From Cryptomeria japonica (taxonomy: Eukaryota; Streptophyta; Pinopsida; Cupressales; Cupressaceae): 22,500 nucleotides of DNA. The position numbers and the translations under genes were made by a program. The notes under the pieces are model-generated. The model was given only the letters and a program-made list of their open reading frames with translations, did no database searches and had not been told where the DNA came from. The DNA lies in contig NW_026728911.1 of NCBI RefSeq assembly GCF_030272615.1, forward strand, positions 212,501-235,000. Direction: 5' to 3'. Shown piece by piece: positions 1 to 8,370 of this stretch. Every line of letters begins with the position of its first letter. The first letter of the stretch is position 1.

Positions 1-3000
1 GGCGGCCGAGAAGACTCACCGCATAGGAATCGGGATGCGAGGCGAGGGATGCGGCGGGAAGGCCCCGACGGCTAAACGGAAGAGGCTGCAGGGCCGCCTC
101 GGAATGGTCCAAGCATCGGATGCGATTGGGACGACTACCAGTGCCAACCCCTTATCCCGCGATGCGTCCGATACACAGATAGTTCCAAGGCGGCCGAGGA
201 GCCTCACCGCATATCAATCGGGGTGCGAGGCGAGGGATGGGGCGGGAAGGCCCCAACGGCTAGACGGAAGAGGCTTCAGGGCCACCTCGGAATGGTCCAA
301 GCATCGGACGCGCTTGGGGCGACTGCCAGTGCCAACCCCTTATCCCGCGATGCGTCCGATACACAGATGGTTCCAAGGCGGCCGAGGAGCCTCACCGCAT
401 AGCAATCGGGGGTGCGAGGCGAGGGATGGGGCGGGAAGGCCCCAACGGCTAGACGGAAGAGGCTTCAGGGCCGCCTAGGAATGGTCCAAGCATCGGACAC
501 GCTTGGGGCGACTACCAGTGACAGCCCCCTATCCCGCGATGCGTCCGATACGAAGATGGTTCCAAGGCGGCCGAGGAGCCTCACCGCATAGCAATCGGGG
601 TGCGAGGTGGGGGATGCGGCGAGATGGCCCCAACGGCTAGACGGAAGAGGCCACAGGGCCGCGTCGGAATAGTCCAAGCATCGGACGCGCTTGGGGCGAC
701 TACCAGTGACAACCCCTTATCCCGCGATGCGTCCGATACGAAGATAGTTCCAAGGCGGCCGAGGAGCCTCACCGCATAGCAATCGGGGTGCGAGGTGGGG
801 GATGCGGCGAGATGGCCCCAACGGCTAGACGGAAGAGGCTGCAGGGCCGCCTCGGAATAGTCCAAGCATCGGACGCGCTTGGGGCCACTACCAGTGACAA
901 CCCCTTATCCCGCGATGCGTCCGATACGAAGATAGTTCCAAGGCGGCCGAAGAGCCTCACCGCATAGCAATCGGGGTGCGAGGTGGGGGATGCGGCGAGA
1001 TGGCCCCAACGGCTAGACGGAAGAGGCCACAGGGCCGCCTCGGAATAGTCCAAGCATCGGACGCGCTTGGGGCGACTACCAGTGACAACCCCTTATCCCG
1101 CGATGCGTCCGATACGAAGATAGTTCCCAGGCGGCCGAGGAGCCTCACCGCATAGCAATCGAGGTGCGAGGCGAGGGATGCGGCGAGATGGCCCCAAAGG
1201 CTAGACGGAAGAGGCTGCAGGGCTGCCTCGGAATAGTCCAAGCATCGGACGCGCTTGGGGCGACTACCACTGCCAACCCCTTATCCCGCGATGCGTCCGA
1301 TACACAGATAGTTCCGAGGCGGCCGAGGAGGTGGGGGATGCAGCGAGATGGCCCCAACGGCTAGACGGAAGAGGCTGCAGGGCCGCCTCGGAATAGTCCA
1401 AGCATCGGACGCGCTTGGGGCGACTACCAGTGACAACCCCTTATCCCGCGATGCGTCCGATACACAGATAGTTCCGAGGCGGCCAAGGAGCCTCACCGCA
1501 TAGCAATCGTGGTGCGAGGTGGGGGATGCGGCGAGATGGCCCCAACGGCTAGACGGAAGAGGCTGCAGGGCCGCCTCGGAATGGTCCAAGCATCGGATGC
1601 GCTTGGGGCGACTACCACTGCCAACCCCTTATCCCGCGATGCGTCCGATACACAGATAGTTCCAAGGCGGCCGAGGAGCCTCACAGCATAGCAATCAGGG
1701 TGCGAGGCGAGGGATGCGGCGAGAAAGCCCCAACGGCTAGAGGGAAGAGGCTTCAGGTCCGCCTCGGAATGGTCCAAGCATCGGACGCGCTTGGGGCGAC
1801 TACCAGTGACAACCCCTTATCCCGCGACGCGTCCGATACACAGATAGTTCCGAGGCGGCCGAGGAGCCTCACCGCATAGCAATCGGGGTGCGAGGCGAGG
1901 GATGCGGCGAGAAGGACCCAACGGCTACACGGAAGAGGCTTCGGGGCCGCCTCGGAATGGTCCAAGCATCGGACGCGCTTGGGGCGACTACCAGTGACAA
2001 CCCCTTATCCCGCGACGCGTCCGATACACAGATAGTTCCAAGGCGGCCGAGGAGCCTCACCGCATAGCAATCGGGGTGCGAGGCGAGGGATGCGGCGAGA
2101 AGGACCCAACGGCTAGACGGAAGAGGCTTCGGGTCCGCCTCGGAATGGTCCAAGCATCGGACGCGCTTGGGGCGACTACCAGTGACAACCCCTTATCCCG
2201 CGACGCGTCCGATACACAGATAGTTCCAAGGCGGCCGAGGAGCCTCACCGCATAGCAATCGGGGTGCGAGGCGAGGGATGCGGCGAGAAGGACCCAACGG
2301 CTAGACGGAAGAGGCTTCGGGTCCGCCTCGGAATGGTCCAAGCATCGGACGCGCTTGGGGCGACTACCAGTGACAACCCCTTATCCCGCGACGCGTCCGA
2401 TACACAGATAGTTCCAAGGCGGCCGAGGAGCCTCACCGCATAGCAATCGGGGTGCGAGGCGAGGGATGCGGCGAGAAGGACCCAACGGCTAGACGGAAGA
2501 GGCTTCGGGTCCGCCTCGGAATGGTCCAAGCATCGGACGCGCTTGGGGCGACTACCAGTGACAACCCCTTATCCCGCGACGCGTCCGATACACAGATAGT
2601 TCCGAGGCGGCCGAGGAGCCTCACCGCATAGCAATCGGGGTGCGAGGCGAGGGATGCGGCGAGAAGGACCCAACGGCTAGACGGAAGAGGCTTCAGGGCC
2701 GCCTCGGAATGGTCCAAGCATCGAACGCGCTTGGGGCGACTACCAGTGACAACCCCTTATCCCGCGACGCGTCCGATACACAGATAGTTCCGAGGCGGCC
2801 GTGGAGCCTCACCGCATAGCAATCGGGGTGCGAGGCGAGGGATGCGGCGAGAAGGACCCAACGGCTAGACGGAAGAGGCTTCAGGGCCGCCTCGGAATGG
2901 TCCAAGCATCGGACGCGCTTGGGGCGACTACCAGTGACAACCCCTTATCCCGCGACGCGTCCGATACACAGATAGTTCCGAGGCGGCCGAGGAGCCTCAC

Positions 3001-3775
3001 CGCATAGCAATCGGGGTGCGAGGCGAGGGATGCGGCGAGAAGGACCCAACGGCTAGACGGAAGAGGCTTCAGGGCCGCCTCGGAATGGTCCAAGCATCGG
3101 ACGCGCTTGGGGCGACTACCAGTGACAACCCCTTATCCCGCGACGCGTCCGATACACAGATAGTTCCGAGGCGGCCGAGGAGCCTCACCGCATAGCAATC
3201 GGGGTGCGAGGCGAGGGATGCGGCGAGAAGGACCCAACGGCTAGACGGAAGAGGCTTCAGGGCCGCCTCGGAATGGTCCAAGCATCGGACGCGCTTGGGG
3301 CGACTACCAATGACAACCCCTTATCCCGCGACGCGTCCGATACACAGATAGTTCCGAGGCGGCCGAGGAGCCTCACCGCATAGCAATCGGGGTGCGAGGC
3401 GAGGGATGCGGCGAGAAGGACCCAACGGCTAGACGGAAGAGGCTTCAGGGCCGCCTCGGAATGGTCCAAGCATCGGACGCGCTTGGGGCGACTACCAGTG
3501 ACAACCCCTTATCCCGCGACGCGTCCGATACACAGATAGTTCCGAGGCGGCCGAGGAGCCTCACCGCATAGCAATCGGGGTGCGAGGCGAGGGATGCGGC
3601 GAGAAGGACCCAACGGCTAGACGGAAGAGGCTTCAGGGCCGCCTCGGAATGGTCCAAGCATCGGACGCGCTTGGGGCGACTACCGTTGCCAACCCCTTAT
3701 CCCGCGATGCGTCTGATACACAGATAGTTCCGAGGCGGCCGAGGAGCCTCACCGCATAGCAATCGGGTTGCGAGG
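1..3775. repeat. 188-bp tandem satellite, about 20 copies
   Basis: A head-to-tail array with a 188-bp period. The landmark GAATGGTCCAAGCATCGG (or GAATAGTCC) recurs at 102, 290, 479, 667, 855, 1043, 1231, 1391, 1579, 1767 and onward every 188 bp to about 3650. One interval is 189 bp and one is 160 bp, from a 28-bp deletion near 1330. Three sequence flavours follow each other: the first copies carry GGCGGGAAGGCCCC, copies around 550-1150 carry GAGGTGGGGGATGCGGCGAG with GATACGAAGATAG, and copies from about 1690 on carry GCGAGAAGGACCC and are nearly identical. Each copy holds ATCGGACGCG followed about 40 nt later by CGCGTCCGAT, a 10-bp inverted repeat. If the boxes to the right are minus-strand polymerase I promoters, this array lies in external transcribed spacer; otherwise it is an ordinary nucleosome-length satellite. 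No gene is seen in it. Confidence 0.97.
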
Positions 3776-4016
3776 CAGATTATTGGGAAGGGAACCCCCT
3801 GGGATGCGGCTCAAGCAGTGCCCAAAGGGACTGGAATGCGGAATCACATCGAGAGACCCAAATGCTATACGAGGGCTCAAATCGAATTATCGATTTGGCC
3901 ACGACATGGACGCATCGGAACGACTACCTTTGCCGAACCACTCGCAATTGCATCCATACCGAAACCAATAGACATTTCCGTTAGAGCCCTCGCATAGCAT
4001 TCGGGAATCTCGCATG

Positions 4017-4102
4017 CCCCTCTAAATCGACCAATGCTGGCGCTCAATGAAAATCCGAGCGCTACCACCGTTCGAGCGCCAGCATTGGTCGAGTTAGAGG
4101 GG
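4017..4102. repeat. Near-perfect 29-bp inverted repeat (hairpin)
   Basis: The arms 4017-4045 and 4074-4102 are reverse complements over 29 bp with a single mismatch (A at 4025 opposite G in the right arm), separated by a 28-nt spacer. The arms begin CCCCTCTAA and end TTAGAGGGG. The right arm ends 26 bp left of the box at 4129-4142. If that box starts transcription leftward, the hairpin lies within about the first 115 nt of the transcript. The other two promoter-proximal blocks keep decayed versions at the same place (about 4512-4597 and 4951-5030). Confidence 0.9.
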
Positions 4103-4128
4103 CACGGGGGAGAATGCTCCAGTCAACA

Positions 4129-4142
4129 CCTCCCCTATATAA
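4129..4142 (-). promoter_or_regulatory. Polymerase I-like promoter box 1 (candidate gene promoter)
   Basis: On the minus strand the sequence reads TTATATAGGGGAGG followed by TGTTGAC. Plant 35S rDNA initiates at the junction of a TATATA-like element and a G run (TATATA(A)GGGGG type), and this matches well. It is the leftmost of 13 copies and so would be the one nearest to an 18S gene lying beyond position 1. The motif also reads CCCCTATATAAG on the plus strand, a good polymerase II TATA box, so direction and polymerase are inferred, not shown. The array setting, the 5S genes and the lack of any downstream coding frame favour polymerase I. Confidence 0.45.
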
Positions 4143-4618
4143 GTTATTTGTCCGATTCTCGCACAACCGTAGTCTGCCTCGTCGAATCAAACAACGGTCC
4201 CAGATTCCGACTTCCGTTCCGTAGAGACCCAAAAGCTAGATGGAGGCTCGCAAGAAAGAGAGTCGGCGCATAGCAATCGGGTTTCTCGAACGTTTAGGGA
4301 CCGAGCTCACTTGCGGATAGGGCAAAATCCGCCAAGCAACCCAAAAGCTAGACGGGGGCTCGAATCGAATCGCCTAGGCGGCCACAACAACGACGTGTTG
4401 GATCGACTACCAGTGCCAAACCATTCAGCAAGACTAGTCTGTGTCGAGGCCGGATAGAGATTCTCAGAGAGCGCCCGCATAGCATTTAGGAGACCTGCCG
4501 CGTCCCTCACACTCGACAAATGGTGGTGCACGTTTATAAATCCGAGCGATCCCAACCCTTTCAAGCACCAACATCGGTCGAGATAGAGGGGCACGGAGGG
4601 GGCTGCGTGAGACAACAC

Positions 4619-4632
4619 AGTCCCCTATATAA
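4619..4632 (-). promoter_or_regulatory. Polymerase I-like promoter box 2
   Basis: Minus strand reads TTATATAGGGGACT. The core is kept but the GGAGG flank is altered, the only box of the 13 with that change. It lies 490 bp right of box 1, in the second promoter-proximal block. Confidence 0.35.
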
Positions 4633-5059
4633 GTTATTTGTCCGATTCTCACACATCCGAAGAATGGTCATCAAATCGGACAACAGCCCAAACTTCCGAC
4701 TTCCGTCCCAGAAAGCCCAAGAGCTATCTAAAACGTTCATGGCCGGAACTCGATCGCGGCTATACCAGTCCGCCAAGCAACCCAAAAGCTAGACTGGAGC
4801 TCTAGTCGAATCACCTCTGTGGCCATTGCAAGGACGTGTTGGAGCGACTACCATTGCCGAACCATTCCGCAGGTCGAGTCCATACCAAGGCCGCATAGAG
4901 ATTCACGATGAGCTCCTGCATAGCAATCAGGAGACTTGCCGTGTCCATCACAATCGATAAATCCTGGTGCAAGATTTTTGCATCCGAGCGCTCCAACCAG
5001 TCGAGCACCAGCATCAATCGACATAAACGGGCACGGGGGGAGGATGCTCGAGAACACTA

Positions 5060-5073
5060 CCTCCCCTATATAA
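5060..5073 (-). promoter_or_regulatory. Polymerase I-like promoter box 3
   Basis: Minus strand reads TTATATAGGGGAGG. It is 441 bp right of box 2, in the third promoter-proximal block, and keeps AACTTATATAGGGG like boxes 1 and 2, whereas all later boxes have AGCTTATATAGGGG (box 13 has an extra T). Confidence 0.4.
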
Positions 5074-5145
5074 GTTATTTGTCCGATTCTCAAGCAGCCG
5101 AAGTCTGGTCATCGAATCGGGTCAAAGACCACAACTTCCGACTTT

Positions 5146-5515
5146 ACCCACAATGCAAGTCATCGAATCGAACATCGGCCCCCGAGTCGGACTCCATGCG
5201 TATGTCAGGTCATCGGACCCAAATTCCGCCTTCCTGCGCATGGCGGGCCATCAATATCAACTCGGTCATCGGACCCAAACTCCGCCTTTTTGCGTATGGC
5301 ACGCCTTCAAATCGGTCATCGGACCCAAATTCCGCCTTCCTGTGCATGGCGGGCCATCAACATCAACTCGGTCATCGGACCCAAATTCCGCCTTTCTGCG
5401 CATGGCACGCCATCAACTCGGTCATCGGACCCAAATTCCGCCTTCCTGCGCATGGCAGGTCATCGGACACAAATTCAGACCTCGCCAATATGCCTACGTA
5501 TCGAATCGGTCATCG
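5146..5515. repeat. Alternating 50/56-bp short tandem repeats
   Basis: CATCGGACCC (or CATCGGACAC) recurs at 5211, 5267, 5317, 5373, 5423, 5461 and 5511. The spacings are 56, 50, 56, 50, 38 and 50 bp. Each unit continues as AAATTCCGCCTTCCTGCGCATGGC. The alternation comes from units with or without an extra ATCAAC/CATCAA segment, so the true higher-order unit is a 106-bp dimer. The array lies between boxes 3 and 4 and its last units merge into the 300-bp promoter repeats, which contain the same CATCGGACCCAAATTCCGAC words. Confidence 0.9.
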
Positions 5516-5604
5516 GACCCAACTTCCGACTTCATCCATACTGTAGGGTCTTTGAGGTTGGCGCGGTGCGCTCAACCCAGGGAGTCGACCCATCGAAGCA
5601 TACA

Positions 5605-5618
5605 CCTCCCCTATATAA
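5605..5618 (-). promoter_or_regulatory. Polymerase I-like promoter box 4
   Basis: Minus strand reads TTATATAGGGGAGG. A GTCGAC site lies about 20 bp to the left, i.e. just downstream of the predicted start, as in most later copies. First box of the 300-bp class. Confidence 0.4.
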
Positions 5619-5925
5619 GCTATTTGTCCGATTCCCACACCTGTGTAGTTTGCACCTCTGACCAGGACATCGACCCCAACTTCCGAACTCGACTGCAACG
5701 ACGGCACCAGCGCCTTGGTGCGCACCTTGCGACGCACAGTCCCAACATTCGCCTTCCTGCACATGGCAGGTCATCGGACCCAAATTCCGACCTCGCGAGT
5801 ATGCCTACATATCGAATCGGTCATCGGACCCAACTTCCGACTTCATCCATACCGTAGGGTCTTTGAGGTTGGCGCGGTGCGCTCAACCCGGGGAGTCGAC
5901 CCAACGAAGCATACACCTCCCCTAT

Positions 5926-5939
5926 ATAAGCTATTTGTC
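5926..5939 (-). promoter_or_regulatory. Polymerase I-like promoter box 5
   Basis: Identical core to box 4, 321 bp to its right, with the same GTCGAC neighbour. Confidence 0.4.
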
Positions 5940-6226
5940 CGATTCCCACACCTGTGTAGTTTGCACCTCCGATCAAGACATCGACCCCAACTTCCGAACT
6001 CGCCTCCAACGACCGAACCAGCGCCTTGGTGCGCACCTTGCAACGCACAGTGCCAACATTCGCCTTCCTGCACGTGGCAGGTCATCGGACCCAAATTCCG
6101 ACCTCGCGAGTATGCCTACATATCGAATCGGTCATCGGACCCAACTTCCGACTTCATCCATACCGTAGGGTCTTTGAGGTTGGCGCGGTGCGCTCAACCC
6201 GGGGAGTCGACCCAACGAAGCATACA

Positions 6227-6240
6227 CCTCCCCTATATAA
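6227..6240 (-). promoter_or_regulatory. Polymerase I-like promoter box 6
   Basis: Identical core, 301 bp from box 5, with the same GTCGAC neighbour. Confidence 0.4.
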
Positions 6241-6537
6241 GCTATTTGTCCGATTCCCACACCTGTGTAGCTTGCACCTCCGATCAGGACATCGACCCCA
6301 ACTTCCGAACTCGACTAAAAAGACCGCACCAGCGCCTTGGTGTGCACCTTGCAACGCACAGTGTCAACATTCGCCTTCCTGCACATGGCAGGTCATCGGA
6401 CCCAAATTCCGACCTCATGAGCATACCTACTAATCGAATCGGTCATCGGACCCAACTTCCGACTTCATCCATACCGTAGGGTCTTTGAGGTTGGCGCGGT
6501 GCGCTCAACCTGGGGAGTCGACCCATCGAAGCATACA

Positions 6538-6551
6538 CCTCCCCTATATAA
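6538..6551 (-). promoter_or_regulatory. Polymerase I-like promoter box 7
   Basis: Identical core, 311 bp from box 6. It is the last box before the 52-bp minisatellite, which pushes box 8 897 bp away. Confidence 0.4.
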
Positions 6552-6656
6552 GCTATTTGTCCGATTCCGACACCTGTGTAGTTTGCACCTCCGCTCAGGA
6601 CATCGACCCCAACTTCCGAACTCGCCTGCAACGACCGAACCAGCGCCTTGGTGCGC

Positions 6657-7295
6657 ACCAAAAGTGCGCACTTTTGGAGGGCACTTTTCTGCGCTCCAAA
6701 GGTGCGCACTTTTGGAGGGCACTTTTTGGAGGGCACTTTTCTGCGCTCCAAAGGTGCGCACTTTTGGAGGGCACTTTTTGGAGGGCACTTTTCTGCGCTC
6801 CAAAGGTGCGCACTTTTGGAGGGCACTTTTTGGAGGGCACTTTTCTGCGCTCCAAAGGTGCGCACTTTTGGAGGGCACTTTTTGGAGGGCACTTTTCTGC
6901 GCTCCAAAGGTGCGCACTTTTGGAGGGCACTTTTTGGAGGGCACTTTTCTGCGCTCCAAAGGTGCGCACTTTTGGAGGGCACTTTTTGGAGGGCACTTTT
7001 CTGCGCTCCAAAGGTGCGCACTTTTGGAGGGCACTTTTTGGAGGGCACTTTTCTGCGCTCCAAAGGTGCGCACTTTTGGAGGGCACTTTTTGGAGGGCAC
7101 TTTTCTGCGCTCCAAAGGTGCGCACTTTTGGAGGGCACTTTTTGGAGGGCACTTTTCTGCGCTCCAAAGGTGCGCACTTTTGGAGGGCACTTTTTGGAGG
7201 GCACTTTTCTGCGCTCCAAAGGTGCGCACTTTTGGAGGGCACTTTTGTGCACTCCAAAGGTGCGCACTTTTGGAGGGCACTTTTCCTGTGCTCCA
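6657..7295. repeat. 52-bp palindromic minisatellite
   Basis: CTGCGCTCC recurs at 6689, 6741, 6793, 6845, 6897, 6949, 7001, 7053, 7105, 7157 and 7209, an exact 52-bp period over 11 copies. Shorter variant units flank them on both sides. Each unit contains GTGCGCACTTTTGGAGG, GCACTTTTTGGAGG and GCACTTTTCTGCGCTCC. A 24-bp near-palindrome (first at 6694-6717, CTCCAAA...TTTGGAG around GTGCGCAC, one G-T pair) occurs in every unit, and a last time at 7252-7275. The unit contains no stop triplet on either strand, so all six frames stay open; the 220-336-codon frames here are artefacts. The array interrupts a promoter repeat exactly after its GCGCCTTGGTGCGCACC segment. Confidence 0.98.
6658..6677. repeat. 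Perfect 20-bp palindrome at minisatellite entry
   Basis: CCAAAAGTGCGCACTTTTGG is its own reverse complement. It lies at the exact point where the promoter repeat gives way to the minisatellite, and it is the perfect form of the near-palindrome found in every 52-bp unit. Confidence 0.95.
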
Positions 7296-7434
7296 AAGGT
7301 GCACACCTAGGTGAGCACCTTCGACCACACCTTGTAGCACACCAAACTCTGACTTTCGACTTCATCCGCAATGCAGGGTCTTTGAGGTTGGCGCAATGCG
7401 CACAACCAGGGGAGTCGACCCATCAAACCCAACA

Positions 7435-7448
7435 CCTCCCCTATATAA
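7435..7448 (-). promoter_or_regulatory. Polymerase I-like promoter box 8
   Basis: Minus strand reads TTATATAGGGGAGG. First box of the 157-bp class, with GTCGAC about 20 bp to the left. Confidence 0.4.
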
Positions 7449-7591
7449 GCTATTTGTCTGATTCTCATACATGCGTAGCCTGCAGGAGCAATTAGGACAT
7501 CGACCCCAACTTTCGGCTTCTAAACGAAAACAAGGTCTTTGAGGTTGGTGTAATGCGAACAACTAGGGGAGTCAACCCATCAAACCCAACA

Positions 7592-7605
7592 CCTCCCCTA
7601 TATAA
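7592..7605 (-). promoter_or_regulatory. Polymerase I-like promoter box 9
   Basis: Identical core, 157 bp from box 8. The neighbouring SalI site is mutated to GTCAAC. Confidence 0.4.
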
Positions 7606-7748
7606 GCTATTTGTCTGATTCTCATACATGTGTAGTCTACAGGAGCAATTAGGACATCGACCCCAACTTTTGACTTCTTAACGAAAACAAGGTCTTTGAG
7701 GTTGACGTAATGCGCACAACCAGGGGAGTCGACCCATCAAACCCAACA

Positions 7749-7762
7749 CCTCCCCTATATAA
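7749..7762 (-). promoter_or_regulatory. Polymerase I-like promoter box 10
   Basis: Identical core, 157 bp from box 9, GTCGAC intact. Confidence 0.4.
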
Positions 7763-7905
7763 GCTATTTGTCCGATTCTCATACATGTGTAGCCTGCAGG
7801 AGCCATTAGGACATTGACCCCAACTTTTGACTTCTTAACGAAAACAAGGTCTTTGAGGTTGGCGTAATGCGCACAACCAAGGGAGTTGACCCATCAAACC
7901 CAACA

Positions 7906-7919
7906 CCTCCCCTATATAA
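7906..7919 (-). promoter_or_regulatory. Polymerase I-like promoter box 11
   Basis: Identical core, 157 bp from box 10. The SalI site is mutated to GTTGAC. Confidence 0.4.
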
Positions 7920-8125
7920 GCTATTTGTCTGATTCTCATACATGTGTAGCCTGCAACAACGATTAGGACATCCACCCCAACTTCTGAATTCGTCTGCGTT
8001 GACCGCACCAAAGGTGCACGCCTTGGTGCTCACCAAAATCCGACTTCCGACTTCTTCTGCTATGCGGGGTCTTTGAGGTTGGCGCAGTGCGCACAACCAG
8101 GGGAGTCAACCCACCGAATGCAACA

Positions 8126-8139
8126 CCTCCCCTATATAA
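8126..8139 (-). promoter_or_regulatory. Polymerase I-like promoter box 12
   Basis: Identical core, 220 bp from box 11 owing to the 63-bp insert. The SalI site is mutated to GTCAAC. Confidence 0.4.
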
Positions 8140-8282
8140 GCTATTTGTCTGATTCTCATACATGCGTAGACTGCAGCAATGATTAGGACATCCACCCCAA
8201 CTTTTGACTTCTTAAACAAGACAGGGTCTTTGAAGTTGGTGCAGTGCACACAACCAGGGGAGTCGACCCATCAAACGCAACA

Positions 8283-8296
8283 CCTCCCCTATATAA
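8283..8296 (-). promoter_or_regulatory. Polymerase I-like promoter box 13
   Basis: Rightmost box, 157 bp from box 12. It carries one extra A (CCCCTATATAAAGC on the plus strand), the only length change in the core among the 13 copies. Confidence 0.35.
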
Positions 8297-8370
8297 AGCT
8301 ATTTGTCCGATTCTCATACGTGTAGTCTGCAGCAGCGATTAGGACATCGACCCCAACTTCCGAATTCGTT

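Larger units (their letters stand above)
3776..5145. repeat. Three diverged 440-490-bp promoter-proximal repeats
   Basis: Three related blocks carry, in the same order, CCCAAA(A/T)GCTA(G/T)AC, CGACTACC(A/T)(G/T)TGCC, CGCATAGCA, TCCGAGCG and the (CC)TCCCCTATATAAGTTATTTG box. The boxes begin at 4135, 4625 and 5066, giving spacings of 490 and 441 bp. Divergence among the three is clearly greater than within the flanking arrays. The stretch is AT-richer than the rest of the window. Its first half is collinear with the 188-bp satellite. I see no coding potential; the short open frames here are not conserved between the three blocks. Confidence 0.85.
5516..6656. repeat. 300-320-bp promoter-bearing tandem repeats, about 3.5 copies
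   Basis: Each copy runs: GTCATCGGACCCAACTTCCG, GGGTCTTTGAGGTTGGCGCG, GGAGTCGACCCA (a SalI site), the CCTCCCCTATATAAGC box, TTTGTCCGATTC, CATCGACCCCAACTTCCGAA, then GCGCCTTGGTGCGCACC and CCTTCCTGCACATGGCAGG. Box spacings are 321, 301 and 311 bp. The fourth copy is interrupted right after GCGCCTTGGTGCGCACC by the 52-bp minisatellite. Open frames through these copies differ from copy to copy and show no protein features. Confidence 0.92.
7296..8370. repeat. 157-bp promoter-bearing tandem repeats, about 6 copies
   Basis: The unit is a shortened form of the 300-bp promoter repeat: GGTCTTTGAGGTTGGCG, CACAACCAGGGGAGTCGACC, CAACACCTCCCCTATATAAG, CTGATTCTCATACATG, GACATCGACCCCAACTTTTG, ACGAAAACAAG. 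Boxes begin at 7441, 7598, 7755, 7912, 8132 and 8289. Four spacings are exactly 157 bp and one is 220 bp because an extra 63 bp (about 7991-8060, with ACCGCACCAAAGGTGCACGC) sits between boxes 11 and 12. This regular phasing is the tightest in the promoter region. Confidence 0.95.

Noticed and set aside
1-3775. 94-codon and 70-codon minus-strand frames as a repeated small gene family
   Set aside because: They recur once per 188-bp unit because each unit contains the same ATG and stop; first copies and the last copies break them freely, and 188 is not a multiple of three.
3776-5145. tRNA or snoRNA genes in the AT-richer promoter-proximal blocks
   Set aside because: I looked for tRNA A and B boxes and for C/D-box pairs and saw no convincing set on either strand.
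6689-7217. 52-bp array as a CRISPR array
   Set aside because: The whole unit is repeated with no unique spacers, and the context is a plant nuclear repeat region.
6443-7495. Open frames of 220-336 codons with repeated peptide motifs as a repeat protein
   Set aside because: All six frames are open because the 52-bp unit lacks stop triplets on both strands; no frame has a better start or composition than the others.
4129-8296. Boxes as polymerase II TATA boxes driving plus-strand genes
   Set aside because: Not excluded, but no coding frame or splice pattern follows any of them, and the G run beside TATATA on the minus strand fits polymerase I better.
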